Below, in pieces: positions 55,681-64,000 of a stretch of DNA of 64,000 nt; position 1 is the first letter of the stretch, and every line of letters starts with the position of its first letter. Source of the stretch: Balneolaceae bacterium (GTDB taxonomy: Bacteria > Bacteroidota > Rhodothermia > Balneolales > Balneolaceae). A model generated the notes under the pieces. That model was given only the letters and a program-made list of their open reading frames with translations, had not been told where the DNA came from and made no database searches. A program made the position numbers and the translations under genes. The stretch covers positions 592,157 through 656,156 of the forward strand of contig JAXHMM010000003.1 of assembly GCA_034521445.1 (NCBI GenBank). Reading direction: 5' to 3'.

Positions 55681-55720
55681 AGGCTTCCCTCTGCTGCAAG
55701 GCAGACCGGAAGCCTTTTTT
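55681..55720 (+). terminator. Terminator after rpoD
   Basis: AGGCTTCC pairs with GGAAGCCT around an inner CTGC/GCAG hairpin, followed by a T run. It begins 42 bp after the stop. Confidence 0.85.
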
Positions 55721-55825
55721 GTTCCGGAACCTTATTGTTTGCATGTTGCGGGGTGAACCCGGTACAGGACCCGCCGGTCCCTGCGCCGGATATATGCTAC
55801 GCCCGTTTTGTTCGTTAGGATACCT

Positions 55826-58696
55826 ATGAAGAGATTCCTGCTTATACTGCTGCTAGCTTCTTCCGCCCCGGCCGCGGCCCAGCAGCTGCCCTTTCGCTCC
55901 TACTCCATCGAAAGGGGGCTGAGCGAATCGGTGGTGAACCGCATGATGCAGGACAGCGAGGGTTACATCTGGATTGCTACAAGCTACGGTTTGAACCGCT
56001 TCGACGGCCTCGATTTCACCAACTACTACGAAGAGGACGGCCTGCTCAGCAACGACATCCATGCCCTGTACGAAGACCGCGCCGGCCGGCTATGGATAGG
56101 CACCGAAAACGGGGTAAATGTAATGGAGGAGGACTCAATACGCACCCGCTCCGTGCTCAATCCACTGCAGGGCACGACCGTGCGCACCATCTTTCAGGAC
56201 GAGGCGGGAGGCTACTGGTTTGGCACCGACAGCCATGGGCTATGGCACCTGGATATCTCGGGCACCCTCTCGCAGTACCTGGTGGATAACGGGCTGCCCG
56301 ACAACAGCGTGCGGGACATCGTTCAGGACGGGGCTGGGAACTACTGGATTGCCACCCGCGGTGGGCTCGCACGGCTGCGGGACGACACCTTTACCAACTT
56401 TACGGTGGAGGAGGGCCTGCCGGAGGTACTCCTCCGCGACTTGTATCTGGACAGCGAGGGCGTACTCTGGATCGCCACCCGCGGCGGACTCAGCCAGTAC
56501 GACGGCAGCGAATTTAGAAACTATACCCAGGATGAGGACAGCCTGGTAAACGACCGCGTGCAGTCTCTCTCCCCTGACGGGGAAGGCGGGTTATGGGTCG
56601 GCACGGAAGAGGGGGTCAGCCACATGTCTGGCGGGACGTTCACCAACTATTCGGTGGATCAGGGACTGACCAACAATATTGTCCACGCTACCCTCCTGGA
56701 CCGGGAGCAAAATATCTGGTTCGGCACCTTCGGCGGAGGCATCACGGCCTTCCTGGGTGACCATATTCGTAACTTTACCGTGGAGAACGGTCTCCCCAAC
56801 AACGTCATCACCTCCATCACCCAGGACAATCTGGGCGAGCACTGGGTTACCACCTACGGCGGCGGCCTCGCCCACTACGAAGACCAGCGCTTCGTTACCT
56901 ACAACGAGTTTCACGGGCTTGTCGACAACAAGGTCTATACGGCCGAGCTGTCTGACCAGAACGACCTGCTGATCGGCACGCGCTGGGGTCTGAGCATTTA
57001 CAACGGCATCGTCTTCTACAACTACGACGAAGACCGTCTTCCTTCACGCAAAATACGAACGATTCACAATCCTTCTCGGGGAGAGGGATTCTGGCTGGGC
57101 ACCTACGGGGACGGGCTGCTTCACTACGACGACGAGCAATTCCAGTCCTATACCACCGAAGACGGCCTGGCCAACAACACGGTGATGGACATCACCGAGG
57201 ACAACCGGGGCAGGCTCTGGTTTGCCACCTACGGCGGGGTAAGTATGCTGGAGGAGGGTGGCTACACCAACTATACCCTGGCAGAAGGACTGCCCAACAA
57301 CGGGGTGATGGACGCGCTGAGGGCAGAAAACGGCGACATGTGGTTCTCCACCCATGAGGGTATCGCACGTATCTCCGACGGGGAAATCATGGCGGTTACG
57401 ACCGGGGACGGCCTGCCCGACGAGGTCTGTTACTTTATCCTGCAGGACGAGCAGGGATACTTCTGGATTGGCACCAACCGCGGAGTGGTTCGCTTCGACG
57501 CGGAGCGCTATTCCGAAGACCAGACCCTGGCCGAGAAACGCAAGGCCTTCAAGCTGATTACCCAGGACCAGGGGCTGGTGGCCAATGAAATGAACGCCAG
57601 CGCAGGCTACACGGACGACCGGGGCATGCTTTGGTTTGGTTCGGTGGGGGGACTCACCCGACTCGATCCCTCCGGGGTGCAGATCAACAGCACCCCGCCC
57701 AAGGTACATGTGGAGGCCGTATCGGTCTCCGGAGAATCGGTGCGGGGCGTGGATAACCTGCAGATCGGCAGCGACAACCATACTATCAGCTTCCATTTTA
57801 TCGGGCTCAATTTTACTGCTCCCGAGCAGGTGGTTTACGAGTACCGCATCCGCAACGCCGACAACGTGTGGCGCCGCACCACCCAGCGGCAGGTGCAGCT
57901 TTCCACCTACCTGCCGGGCTCCTACGAATTTGAGGTACGCGCTCAGAATGAAGATGGTATATGGAGTGCCGAAACGGCGACGGTATCGTTCACCGTGTTG
58001 GCGCCTTTCTGGATGCAGTGGTGGTTTGTCATGCTTGCCGCTCTCGTGTTTGCCGGTGCCTTTTATTTCATCTACCACTACTACCGCACCCGCAAATTGG
58101 TGGAGATCGAGCGCATGCGCGTGCGCATTGCCAGCGACCTGCACGACGACGTGGGCAGCGCCCTCACCGAAATCGCCCTGCAGTCGGACTTTCTGCAGAC
58201 CCTGGACGTACGGGAGGGCCTCAAGGAGTCGCTTCATCAGATTGGCGAACAGAGTCGCAAAATTGTGACCAGCCTGGACGACATCGTCTGGTCTATCGAC
58301 GCCCGTAACGACACCCTTGGCGACCTTACCGACCGTATGCAGGACTACATCAACAACGTATTGCCTGACCGGGAGGTGCATTATGAATTTGGCGATCTGG
58401 ACATGGACAAGATCCTGGACGTACCGGTCAAGGAGAATCTCTACCTTATATTCAAAGAGGCCGTCAACAACGTGGCCAAGCATTCCGATGCCGACCGCGT
58501 AACCGTACGTCTCGTGAACAAGGGCAGCGGCTCCTTTGATCTGGTGGTTAGGGATAACGGAAGTATTTCCAATCACAAACGCAAAAGCGGCCAGGGTATG
58601 CGTAACATGAAAATGCGAGCGAACCGTATAGGAGCTGATATCGAGTTTACCAATACCGAAGGATTTACCGTGCACGTTAGCGGGGAGCAGTCGTAA
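55826..58696 (+). CDS. Two-component-regulator propeller histidine kinase
   Basis: The 956-residue membrane kinase has a signal peptide (to about residue 20). It then has a periplasmic sensor of two seven-bladed propellers built from reg_prop repeats (many copies of the GLW/GTxxGG and NVHALYED-type pattern, about 30-640). A Y_Y_Y domain follows (about 660-735), then one membrane helix (about 737-757), the HisKA_3 phosphoacceptor His in IASDLHDDVGSALTE near 775, and a HATPase with the N box KEAVNNVAKHS near 885. It has no receiver domain, unlike hybrid carbohydrate sensors. The response regulator is encoded 57 bp downstream. Confidence 0.92.
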   Translation: MKRFLLILLLASSAPAAAQQLPFRSYSIERGLSESVVNRMMQDSEGYIWIATSYGLNRFDGLDFTNYYEEDGLLSNDIHALYEDRAGRLWIGTENGVNVMEEDSIRTRSVLNPLQGTTVRTIFQDEAGGYWFGTDSHGLWHLDISGTLSQYLVDNGLPDNSVRDIVQDGAGNYWIATRGGLARLRDDTFTNFTVEEGLPEVLLRDLYLDSEGVLWIATRGGLSQYDGSEFRNYTQDEDSLVNDRVQSLSPDGEGGLWVGTEEGVSHMSGGTFTNYSVDQGLTNNIVHATLLDREQNIWFGTFGGGITAFLGDHIRNFTVENGLPNNVITSITQDNLGEHWVTTYGGGLAHYEDQRFVTYNEFHGLVDNKVYTAELSDQNDLLIGTRWGLSIYNGIVFYNYDEDRLPSRKIRTIHNPSRGEGFWLGTYGDGLLHYDDEQFQSYTTEDGLANNTVMDITEDNRGRLWFATYGGVSMLEEGGYTNYTLAEGLPNNGVMDALRAENGDMWFSTHEGIARISDGEIMAVTTGDGLPDEVCYFILQDEQGYFWIGTNRGVVRFDAERYSEDQTLAEKRKAFKLITQDQGLVANEMNASAGYTDDRGMLWFGSVGGLTRLDPSGVQINSTPPKVHVEAVSVSGESVRGVDNLQIGSDNHTISFHFIGLNFTAPEQVVYEYRIRNADNVWRRTTQRQVQLSTYLPGSYEFEVRAQNEDGIWSAETATVSFTVLAPFWMQWWFVMLAALVFAGAFYFIYHYYRTRKLVEIERMRVRIASDLHDDVGSALTEIALQSDFLQTLDVREGLKESLHQIGEQSRKIVTSLDDIVWSIDARNDTLGDLTDRMQDYINNVLPDREVHYEFGDLDMDKILDVPVKENLYLIFKEAVNNVAKHSDADRVTVRLVNKGSGSFDLVVRDNGSISNHKRKSGQGMRNMKMRANRIGADIEFTNTEGFTVHVSGEQS

Positions 58697-58752
58697 CAGC
58701 CGCGTTCCGCCGGACGGGCACGACGCAATCGCGAACTCAAGGACCCCCAATT

Positions 58753-59388
58753 ATGGCTTCTACCGTAGGCATCGTCGAAGACAACAAGAAAATCAGGGAC
58801 CTGATCCAGCGCTACCTGGACATGCAGGAGGAGCTGGAATGTCCGGTGGCCGTCGATTCGGTCGAAGATATGCTCGACTATCTCGATGAGCACCCCGATC
58901 CCGACGTCATTCTTATGGATATACAGCTTCCCGGCATGTCGGGTATCAAGGGCATCAGTATAATCAAGGAGGAACACCCGGAGATTGAGATTATCATGCT
59001 CACGGTCTATCACGACTCCCACAAGATCTTCGACTCGCTCTGCGCCGGCGCATCGGGCTATCTGCTCAAACATACCTCCCTGCCGGAGATCAAGGAGTCT
59101 ATCCTGAATCTGCTGGAGGGCGGCGCTCCCATGTCCCCGCAGATCGCCCGCAAGGTGATCCACCATTTTCAGGACGAGAGTCCCAAAAAAAACGAGGACT
59201 CCAAGCTTACCCCGCGCGAGCACGACATTGTCAACGGGCTGGTGGACGGGCTGAGCTATAAGATGATCGCCGACCGTTACGACATCTCCATTGATACGGT
59301 GCGTGCCCATATCAGAAACATCTACAAAAAGCTACACGTCAATTCGAAGGCGGAAGTGATCGCTAAATCGCTGAAAGGGGAAATATAG
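58753..59388 (+). CDS. LuxR/NarL-type response regulator
   Basis: The 211-residue protein has a receiver domain with phosphoacceptor D56 (VILMDIQLPGMSG), the lysine/threonine pair of the acidic pocket in the LLKHTSLPEI region, and a C-terminal LuxR-type helix-turn-helix (LTPREHDIVNGLVDGLSYKMIADRYDISIDTVRAHIRNIYKKL). It is the partner of the kinase at 55826-58696 (HisKA_3 kinases pair with NarL regulators). Likely targets are the envelope genes next door, but no operator is recognised. Confidence 0.92.
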   Translation: MASTVGIVEDNKKIRDLIQRYLDMQEELECPVAVDSVEDMLDYLDEHPDPDVILMDIQLPGMSGIKGISIIKEEHPEIEIIMLTVYHDSHKIFDSLCAGASGYLLKHTSLPEIKESILNLLEGGAPMSPQIARKVIHHFQDESPKKNEDSKLTPREHDIVNGLVDGLSYKMIADRYDISIDTVRAHIRNIYKKLHVNSKAEVIAKSLKGEI

Positions 59389-59505
59389 CCCCTGGAGGCC
59401 ATTTTCGCCTAACATTATCATGTGATTGATGCCAGGGCTTGCGATTAGTAACATTAATAACAGATTCACGTAGTGTTCTTGAAAATAAACCTTGGGGAGG
59501 TTCCT

Positions 59506-60873
59506 ATGAAGACGCTTCAGTCGATATTCCTGCTCAGCTTCGTCATTCTGCTGTCGGGCTGCTATACCCAGCTCAAGTACCAGCAGTCCACGGACCGCTA
59601 CTCTTCTGATACTCCTTCTCACGAGGTTTCCGAAGAGCGGTCACAGGAACGCGCCGCTGAAAAAAGAAGCGATGTACGCCGGGACGATCGCCGCGGCAGC
59701 AAGATTGGGTACTATTATATGAGCAGCTACAGTCCCTTTGACACCTGGTACGGCGGCAACTATGGGAATTACTACAGGGCTGGATGGTCCGGATACGGTC
59801 ACTACGACGAGTGGCGCCACGGGTACGGCCCGTACTACTCGGACTGGAAGTGGCGCAGTTATATGAGCTACCGATTCAAGTCCTACCGGGGCCCATGGTT
59901 TTCCTTCGGTATAGGATACGGGAGCTATTACCCCTACCATGACCGCTGGTTTGCTTCCTACCCCTTCCACAGCTGGCGGTACAACCACGGCTATTGGGGA
60001 AATACCTACTACAACAATTACTATTTCCTGGACGACGATTTCGCCTGGTATGATGACGACCGTGGCTCGGATGTTCGTTACGGCCTGCGTTCCTTGGGCA
60101 CCTCCAGGCTGGATGCAGGCGGTGCAATGCGTGGCAACAGCCAGGGTGTTCGCAGCAGCAGCCGGTACGGAAGTGCCGATGCATCTTCAAACACGGGCCG
60201 AATCCGCGGCGGCAGTTCGGGCACGACACGCTCTACCGGCAGCGTCAACCGGACACGTTCGGGTGGCAGTTCACGAAGCGGCACTACAGGATCCGGAAGT
60301 ACTACCCGCAAACGCGGTGGCAATGACGATGGTGTGCAAGTGAACCGTGACAGCGAAATGCAGCGAAGCCGCGATGGCGCAGACGAGGTAATTCGCTATC
60401 GTTCGCTTTCCGAAACTTCCAGGAGTACCGATGCGGTATTCTTCCCAACGGTTGATCCCAACCATCGAACGGGTGAGATGAGACGCGTGCAGCGTATGCA
60501 GCCCCTGTTCCGAAGCGGGTATGATTTTTCCCGGAACACGGAAGCTTTTCAGGATCGTCTGAGGAGCTACCGCGTGGAAACGGTGCAGCGACCGGAAACC
60601 CGTGAGCGAAAGGGATTCCTGCAGCGCCTTGGTGAATTCTTCGAATCCAATCGCAGTTCCTACGAACATATCTGGGACAGCCGAGGTGATCGCGGCGGCT
60701 ATACCGGAAACCGGGGACGTGACAGTGGTTCTTCCGGAAGCCGCGGTTCGGTTGGACGGGGGTCAGATTCTTCCGGTTCTGACGGCCGGTCACGGTCTTC
60801 AGGCGGCAGCCGCTCCCGCGGCTCCGGTGGAGGCGACGACGACGGTTCCAGTCGCAGCCGCGGCGGAAACTGA
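59506..60873 (+). CDS. Tyr/Trp-rich lipoprotein with Ser/Arg/Gly low-complexity half
   Basis: The 455-residue protein has a lipoprotein signal (LLSGC, C19). An aromatic-rich block follows (about 75-190) dominated by Tyr, Trp and Gly (for example GYYYMSSYSPFDTW, YPYHDRWFASYPF). Then come about 250 residues rich in Ser, Arg, Gly and Asp, ending in short repeats. No catalytic motif is seen. Such composition suggests a surface-exposed structural or adhesive protein or a matrix component. ATG 59506 is chosen so that the lipobox is close to the start. It follows the two-component pair and may be one of its targets. Family not recognised. Confidence 0.7.
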   Translation: MKTLQSIFLLSFVILLSGCYTQLKYQQSTDRYSSDTPSHEVSEERSQERAAEKRSDVRRDDRRGSKIGYYYMSSYSPFDTWYGGNYGNYYRAGWSGYGHYDEWRHGYGPYYSDWKWRSYMSYRFKSYRGPWFSFGIGYGSYYPYHDRWFASYPFHSWRYNHGYWGNTYYNNYYFLDDDFAWYDDDRGSDVRYGLRSLGTSRLDAGGAMRGNSQGVRSSSRYGSADASSNTGRIRGGSSGTTRSTGSVNRTRSGGSSRSGTTGSGSTTRKRGGNDDGVQVNRDSEMQRSRDGADEVIRYRSLSETSRSTDAVFFPTVDPNHRTGEMRRVQRMQPLFRSGYDFSRNTEAFQDRLRSYRVETVQRPETRERKGFLQRLGEFFESNRSSYEHIWDSRGDRGGYTGNRGRDSGSSGSRGSVGRGSDSSGSDGRSRSSGGSRSRGSGGGDDDGSSRSRGGN

Positions 60874-60897
60874 ACCGTTTCACGACCAGGCGACACC

Positions 60898-60929
60898 ATG
60901 GAAGCCCTGGTGCAAGGACAGCTTCCATG
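60898..60929. repeat. 9-bp perfect inverted repeat in the gap before the outer-membrane gene
   Basis: CATGGAAGC (60898-60906) and GCTTCCATG (60921-60929) are separated by 14 bases. There is no T tract. It might be a regulatory hairpin of the 61014 gene or an operator. Confidence 0.4.
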
Positions 60930-61013
60930 CCACATGCCACGTCCCACGGGCGCAACCAGCTCCCCCTATTCATCATCACCACCATCAACCATTGACCTGC
61001 TATTCGTACGCCC

Positions 61014-62453
61014 ATGAAACGTATCACGTATCTTATATTCATCCTGGCTGCTGTACTAGCCGCGCCCCCGGCTGTTTTTTCCCAGTCGGCCGATGACGTA
61101 CTACGTTACCAGCTGCAGTACCCCTCCCAGGACGCCATCTCCCTGGTCATGCCGGGTACGGCCTGGGCCAGCGGCTACGGGGCTTACCAGCAAAACCCCG
61201 CCTCCATGGCCCTCTTTGATGAGAGCTATCTTTCGTTCAGCCTCGACAGCCGATACGTCAGCGAGGAGGGGCGGTACCTGGGCAGCAGCAATACCCACGA
61301 CGTGAATGAAACCAACATCGGGGATTTCGGCTTTCTCTACGATTTTCCCGTTTCCCAGGGCGCCCTGGTGGTGGGAGGGGGCTACAGCCAGAGTGCCGAT
61401 TTCAACCGCGCCCTTGCGGGCGGCGGCTTCAATAACCGTTCAAGCATTACCGATTTCTACAATATTGCCCCGGACGACAGCCTCTTTTTTGCGGCCTTCG
61501 ACGTCTACGCCATCGATTATGCCACCACCGACAGCTCCTTCGCCAATACCTCCTCCATCTTCCGCATCGGCGTACCCTACAAGGGGGTGGACCAGGATTT
61601 TGAGATGCAGGAGAACGGACGTATGGGCGAGTACAGCGCATTTATTGCTACCGAGTTCAAGGAAAACCTGCTGGTGGGCGCCTCTATCGGAATTTTCGAG
61701 GGAGGCTACACCTACGAGCGGAACTTCCTGGAGAGCGACCGGCAGGACCTATACAACTATACCTTTATTGACACGGACGGGGACGGGGAGCCGGAGACTG
61801 ATATCGACCGCATCCTGAGCGAGGACACCATCGACGCCAGCTTTACCGCTTTCAGTGCGAGACTGGGTGCCATCTATCGTATCACACCCCACGTGCAGGT
61901 GGGCGTGGGTTACCAGTTTCCCAGCACCCTGAGTTTCGAGGAGGAATACAACACGACCATCCGCACCACCTTTGACAACGGGGTGGTCTTCGAGGACGAA
62001 GCACCCGGACGCTTCAACTATAAGATTGTGCGTCCCAACCGCATCAACCTGGGTGTAGGCGCCCAAAACCTGGGACCTGTGAACCTGTCCGCATCCGCCG
62101 AATATGTGCCCTACTCGGAGGGCCGCATCGAATTTGACGAGCTGGAGCTGCGCCCCTCCCAGGAGGCTATCAACGACAACGTAGGCAGCAGCCTCTCCGA
62201 CGTCTGGAACCTGCAGGCGGGTCTGGAATTTGAGGTGGATGAGCGCTTCGTGCCCCGCCTGGGATACGCCCACTATCCCAGTCCCTACAAAGGTACGGCA
62301 GCGGTGGACAACACCCGGCAGATCTACAGCGGCGGCTCGGCGCCGTGTGCTGCGGACCGGGATAGCCTTCGACCTGGGCGTGCAGTACGCCACCTGGGAA
62401 GACCGAAACAGCCTCTATTACTATGCCCAGGGCACCAGCGGCACCTCCCATGA
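61014..62453 (+). CDS. OmpP1/FadL-like outer-membrane protein, frameshifted near the C-terminus
   Basis: The frame gives 479 residues with a signal peptide (to about 25, PAVFSQ). A typical FadL-like start follows (MPGTAWASGYGAYQQNPASMAL with the NPA motif), then many beta-strand patterns such as LLVGASIGIFEGGYTYE and INLGVGAQNLGPVNL. After QIYSGG (about residue 440) the frame turns into Arg/Pro-rich sequence. The +1 frame then reads on as barrel (VLRTGIAFDLGVQYATWEDRNSLYYY). A one-base insertion near 62335 is the simplest reading. Even the restored frame loses the final strand, so the gene may be decaying. A terminator at 62561 follows. Confidence 0.7.
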   Translation: MKRITYLIFILAAVLAAPPAVFSQSADDVLRYQLQYPSQDAISLVMPGTAWASGYGAYQQNPASMALFDESYLSFSLDSRYVSEEGRYLGSSNTHDVNETNIGDFGFLYDFPVSQGALVVGGGYSQSADFNRALAGGGFNNRSSITDFYNIAPDDSLFFAAFDVYAIDYATTDSSFANTSSIFRIGVPYKGVDQDFEMQENGRMGEYSAFIATEFKENLLVGASIGIFEGGYTYERNFLESDRQDLYNYTFIDTDGDGEPETDIDRILSEDTIDASFTAFSARLGAIYRITPHVQVGVGYQFPSTLSFEEEYNTTIRTTFDNGVVFEDEAPGRFNYKIVRPNRINLGVGAQNLGPVNLSASAEYVPYSEGRIEFDELELRPSQEAINDNVGSSLSDVWNLQAGLEFEVDERFVPRLGYAHYPSPYKGTAAVDNTRQIYSGGSAPCAADRDSLRPGRAVRHLGRPKQPLLLCPGHQRHLP

Positions 62454-62560
62454 AATCGTAGCCGGGAGGAGTGACCCGCTCGCATGGGTAGCCGGGGCTG
62501 AGGCTTCTCAGCCCTGCGGGCGAGGCCGACGAATATTCCCCAAGCAATACTCCGTAGACC

Positions 62561-62597
62561 AGAGGAGGTGCCCTGATCGGCATCTCCTCTTTTTTTT
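62561..62597 (+). terminator. Terminator after the outer-membrane gene
   Basis: AGAGGAGGTGCC (62561-62572) pairs with GGCATCTCCTCT (62579-62590, one wobble) over the loop CTGATC, with seven T following. Confidence 0.9.
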
Positions 62598-62607
62598 AGC
62601 CGGCCGC

Positions 62608-63648
62608 TCATTCGCTGAGTGTCCCGGCGTAGCCGCGCAGGTCCAGGCGCACCCATACGGGGTAGTGGTCCGAGGTGGTCTGCCCGTAGCTCGTAATCCA
62701 GGTCTGCGGATCCTTGTAGACCTCGGCGCTGCCCTCCATATACCACTCGAAAAACTCATCGCTCACCGTGATGTGGTCGATCATGTCGGTGTAGGCGGGA
62801 TTGGTGGTGGAGGAGAGGCCCTGCTCGGAAAGCGTGTCCGTCAGCACATCGAAGGACGCGGGGTCGTTTACAAAATCACGGTAGGGCGAAGGTTCGTCCT
62901 GGTGGATGGAGAGGTCTACATCGTCGTTGTAGTCGCCCAACAGCAGGATCCACGCCTCGGGATGCTCGTTTTTGAGGTAACCGTAGAGCGCCTGCGCAGC
63001 TCCTCTTCGGCGCTTGTAGTCCTCGGCCCCGTCGCCCGCCTTGGCGTGGATGACCACGGCGAATACCGGTACGCTTTCGCCCTGCCAGCGGTAGTCGAAA
63101 CGGAACCAGAGGGGATAGCGTCCGTTGACCCAGTTGTCGAAGTCCTGACCCTTCTCCTCACCTATGGCGCCGGAACCCACGAACTCCACGGCGTTGGTAT
63201 TGTAGACGAAGCCCGTTTTCTGGATCCACGAAATGTGGCCGGCCACGAAGCCTTCGTAGCCCTCGTGCAAGTCGGCCAGGTCCTCGATGGCCTCCCGGCT
63301 GTAGACTTCCTGGAAGGCATAGAGGTCGGCTTTCAGGGAATCCATGACCTGCTTGATGTTGCGTGTCTGCAGCTCCTCGTCGGCCGGACCGTTGCCGTTG
63401 TCCTCCCCGTAGGCGTGGTCGCCGTACCACTCCAGGTTCCAGGTTACCGCCTCCAGGATGCCGTCGGCCTCCACCGGGGGCGAGTGTGCCAGGTTTGCGC
63501 CGTTGCCCGGGGGGTTGTCCCCGTCATCCTCACCCGGGTCGGACCCGGTCACGCCGCCGTCGCAGGAGGCAAAGCCCAGGGTCAGCGCGAGCAGCAGGAG
63601 GGGAATAAGGCGGGTGGGCCCGGCCGATGCGCGGGTACTACGCTTCAA
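62608..63648 (-). CDS. Endonuclease/exonuclease/phosphatase-fold lipoprotein
   Basis: The 346-residue protein has a lipoprotein signal (LGFASC, C29), an Asp/Gly-rich spacer, and then the EEP (DNase I-like) fold. That fold shows AVTWNLEWYG near residue 70, YAFQEVYSREA near 115, VVIHAKAGDGAE near 205, LLLGDYNDD near 240 and SDHYPVWVRLD at the end, giving the catalytic Glu, Asp, Asn and His. It is secreted and anchored, so it probably degrades extracellular nucleic acids or a phosphoester. The last 11 bp of the stress-protein gene overlap its start. Confidence 0.88.
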   Translation of the reverse strand: MKRSTRASAGPTRLIPLLLLALTLGFASCDGGVTGSDPGEDDGDNPPGNGANLAHSPPVEADGILEAVTWNLEWYGDHAYGEDNGNGPADEELQTRNIKQVMDSLKADLYAFQEVYSREAIEDLADLHEGYEGFVAGHISWIQKTGFVYNTNAVEFVGSGAIGEEKGQDFDNWVNGRYPLWFRFDYRWQGESVPVFAVVIHAKAGDGAEDYKRRRGAAQALYGYLKNEHPEAWILLLGDYNDDVDLSIHQDEPSPYRDFVNDPASFDVLTDTLSEQGLSSTTNPAYTDMIDHITVSDEFFEWYMEGSAEVYKDPQTWITSYGQTTSDHYPVWVRLDLRGYAGTLSE

Positions 63649-64000
63649 GATGTTCGGAAGATGCGGCTTTGGGATTGATGCTCAGGACGGGACAGTCGAT
63701 GTGGCGCACCACGCTGGCGGTAGTGCTTCCCATCATCAGGTATTTGATGCCGGTGCGCCCGACGGTGGACATCACCACCAGGTCGTGGGGGTTGTTCAGC
63801 TCGTAGTCGAGGATGGCCTCGTGGGGCGAACTGGAGGAGACCACCACCTGGGTGGTCAGCCCGTCGCCCACCTCGTGCATCTCCTCTTTGGCAAGCACCT
63901 GCAGGCGCTGTTCGCGCAGGGAGATGGTCTTCTCGTCGGGCGCCTCCTCATGCTGGGCGTCGTAGGTAAGAATGTTGCGCCAGCTTCCAGTTCGGCCGGC
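63638..64000 (-). CDS. Universal stress protein (UspA family), C-terminal part; N-terminus outside the window
   Basis: The frame runs open to the window edge; inside it the family ending is clear: AILDYELNNPHDLVVMSTVGRTGIKYLMMGSTTASVVRHIDCPVLSI, containing the ATP-binding G-x2-G-x9-GS(T) signature. Roughly 120 residues are visible. It overlaps the start of the EEP lipoprotein by 11 bp, so both are on one transcript. Likely a cytoplasmic stress response ATP-binding protein. Confidence 0.9.
   Translation of the reverse strand, partial: AGRTGSWRNILTYDAQHEEAPDEKTISLREQRLQVLAKEEMHEVGDGLTTQVVVSSSSPHEAILDYELNNPHDLVVMSTVGRTGIKYLMMGSTTASVVRHIDCPVLSINPKAASSEHLEA

Noticed and set aside
62454..63678. 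Continuation of the second frame of the outer-membrane gene as a 482-codon protein
   Set aside because: It crosses a strong terminator and then runs antisense to the EEP lipoprotein, so only its first part (to about 62460) is meaningful.

Overview
The window is a GC-rich chromosomal segment from a Bacteroidota-like bacterium, most likely from the Rhodothermota/Balneolota side of that group. The evidence is: promoters of the TTG-N20-TAnnTTTG type, almost no Shine-Dalgarno-like leaders, a short Bacteroidota-style primary sigma factor, a two-component-regulator propeller histidine kinase, a large TonB-dependent receptor with a carboxypeptidase-like N-terminal domain, an ExbB-ExbD-ExbD operon, and an actinobacterial-style fused 2-oxoglutarate dehydrogenase/decarboxylase. 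The species cannot be named from sequence alone.

Layout. 1-5 kb: a cut-off outer-membrane protein, an ECF sigma factor with a zinc-binding anti-sigma-like protein, an alpha/beta hydrolase, an AhpD-like protein, a second ECF sigma factor with a membrane partner, and a broken secreted gene. 5-9.8 kb: small-molecule enzymes (VOC protein, aminotransferase, LLM flavin oxidoreductase), then a minus-strand flavoprotein disulfide reductase, a GDCCVxC protein and a broken heavy-metal-binding domain, which look like the remains of a metal-resistance module. 10-10.6 kb: four tRNAs (Pro, Arg, Cys, Glu) on the minus strand with promoter and terminator. 10.7-11.5 kb: an AT-richer two-gene HEPN module, probably a toxin-antitoxin or defence island. 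11.5-23 kb: glycosyltransferase, clpC, rpsT-gpmI, cmk-rpsA, moxR, uppP. 23-30 kb: nuoJKLM, a pterin dehydratase, nuoN. 30-33 kb: rpsF-rpsR-rplI and dsbD. 33.5-39 kb: ExbB/ExbD operon, thiL, ftsH. 39-43.5 kb: a TonB-dependent receptor and a beta-helix lipoprotein behind a striking 11-bp-period operator array. 44-46 kb: PTPS/QueD-like gene, folE2, and a Phd/VapC pair with a truncated toxin. 46-55.6 kb: fused 2-oxoglutarate dehydrogenase, oligoendopeptidase, GAF/degenerate-GGDEF protein, deoB, rpoD. 55.8-64 kb: histidine kinase/response regulator, an aromatic-rich lipoprotein, a frameshifted outer-membrane protein, a secreted endonuclease/phosphatase-fold lipoprotein and a cut-off universal stress protein.

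Three items stand out beyond ordinary genes. First, a family of at least five intergenic elements made of 8-bp units (nnAAAGTC, often followed by the inverse GACTTTnn) sits exactly at gene 3' ends, in one orientation relative to the upstream gene, and often supplies or abuts the stop codon. One copy is joined to a perfect 22-bp snap-back palindrome with the uppP stop codon in its loop. Second, seven 7-bp half-sites at exact 11-bp spacing precede the TonB receptor, which resembles a PhoB-type operator. Third, a HEPN protein overlaps an unrecognised partner beside the tRNA cluster.
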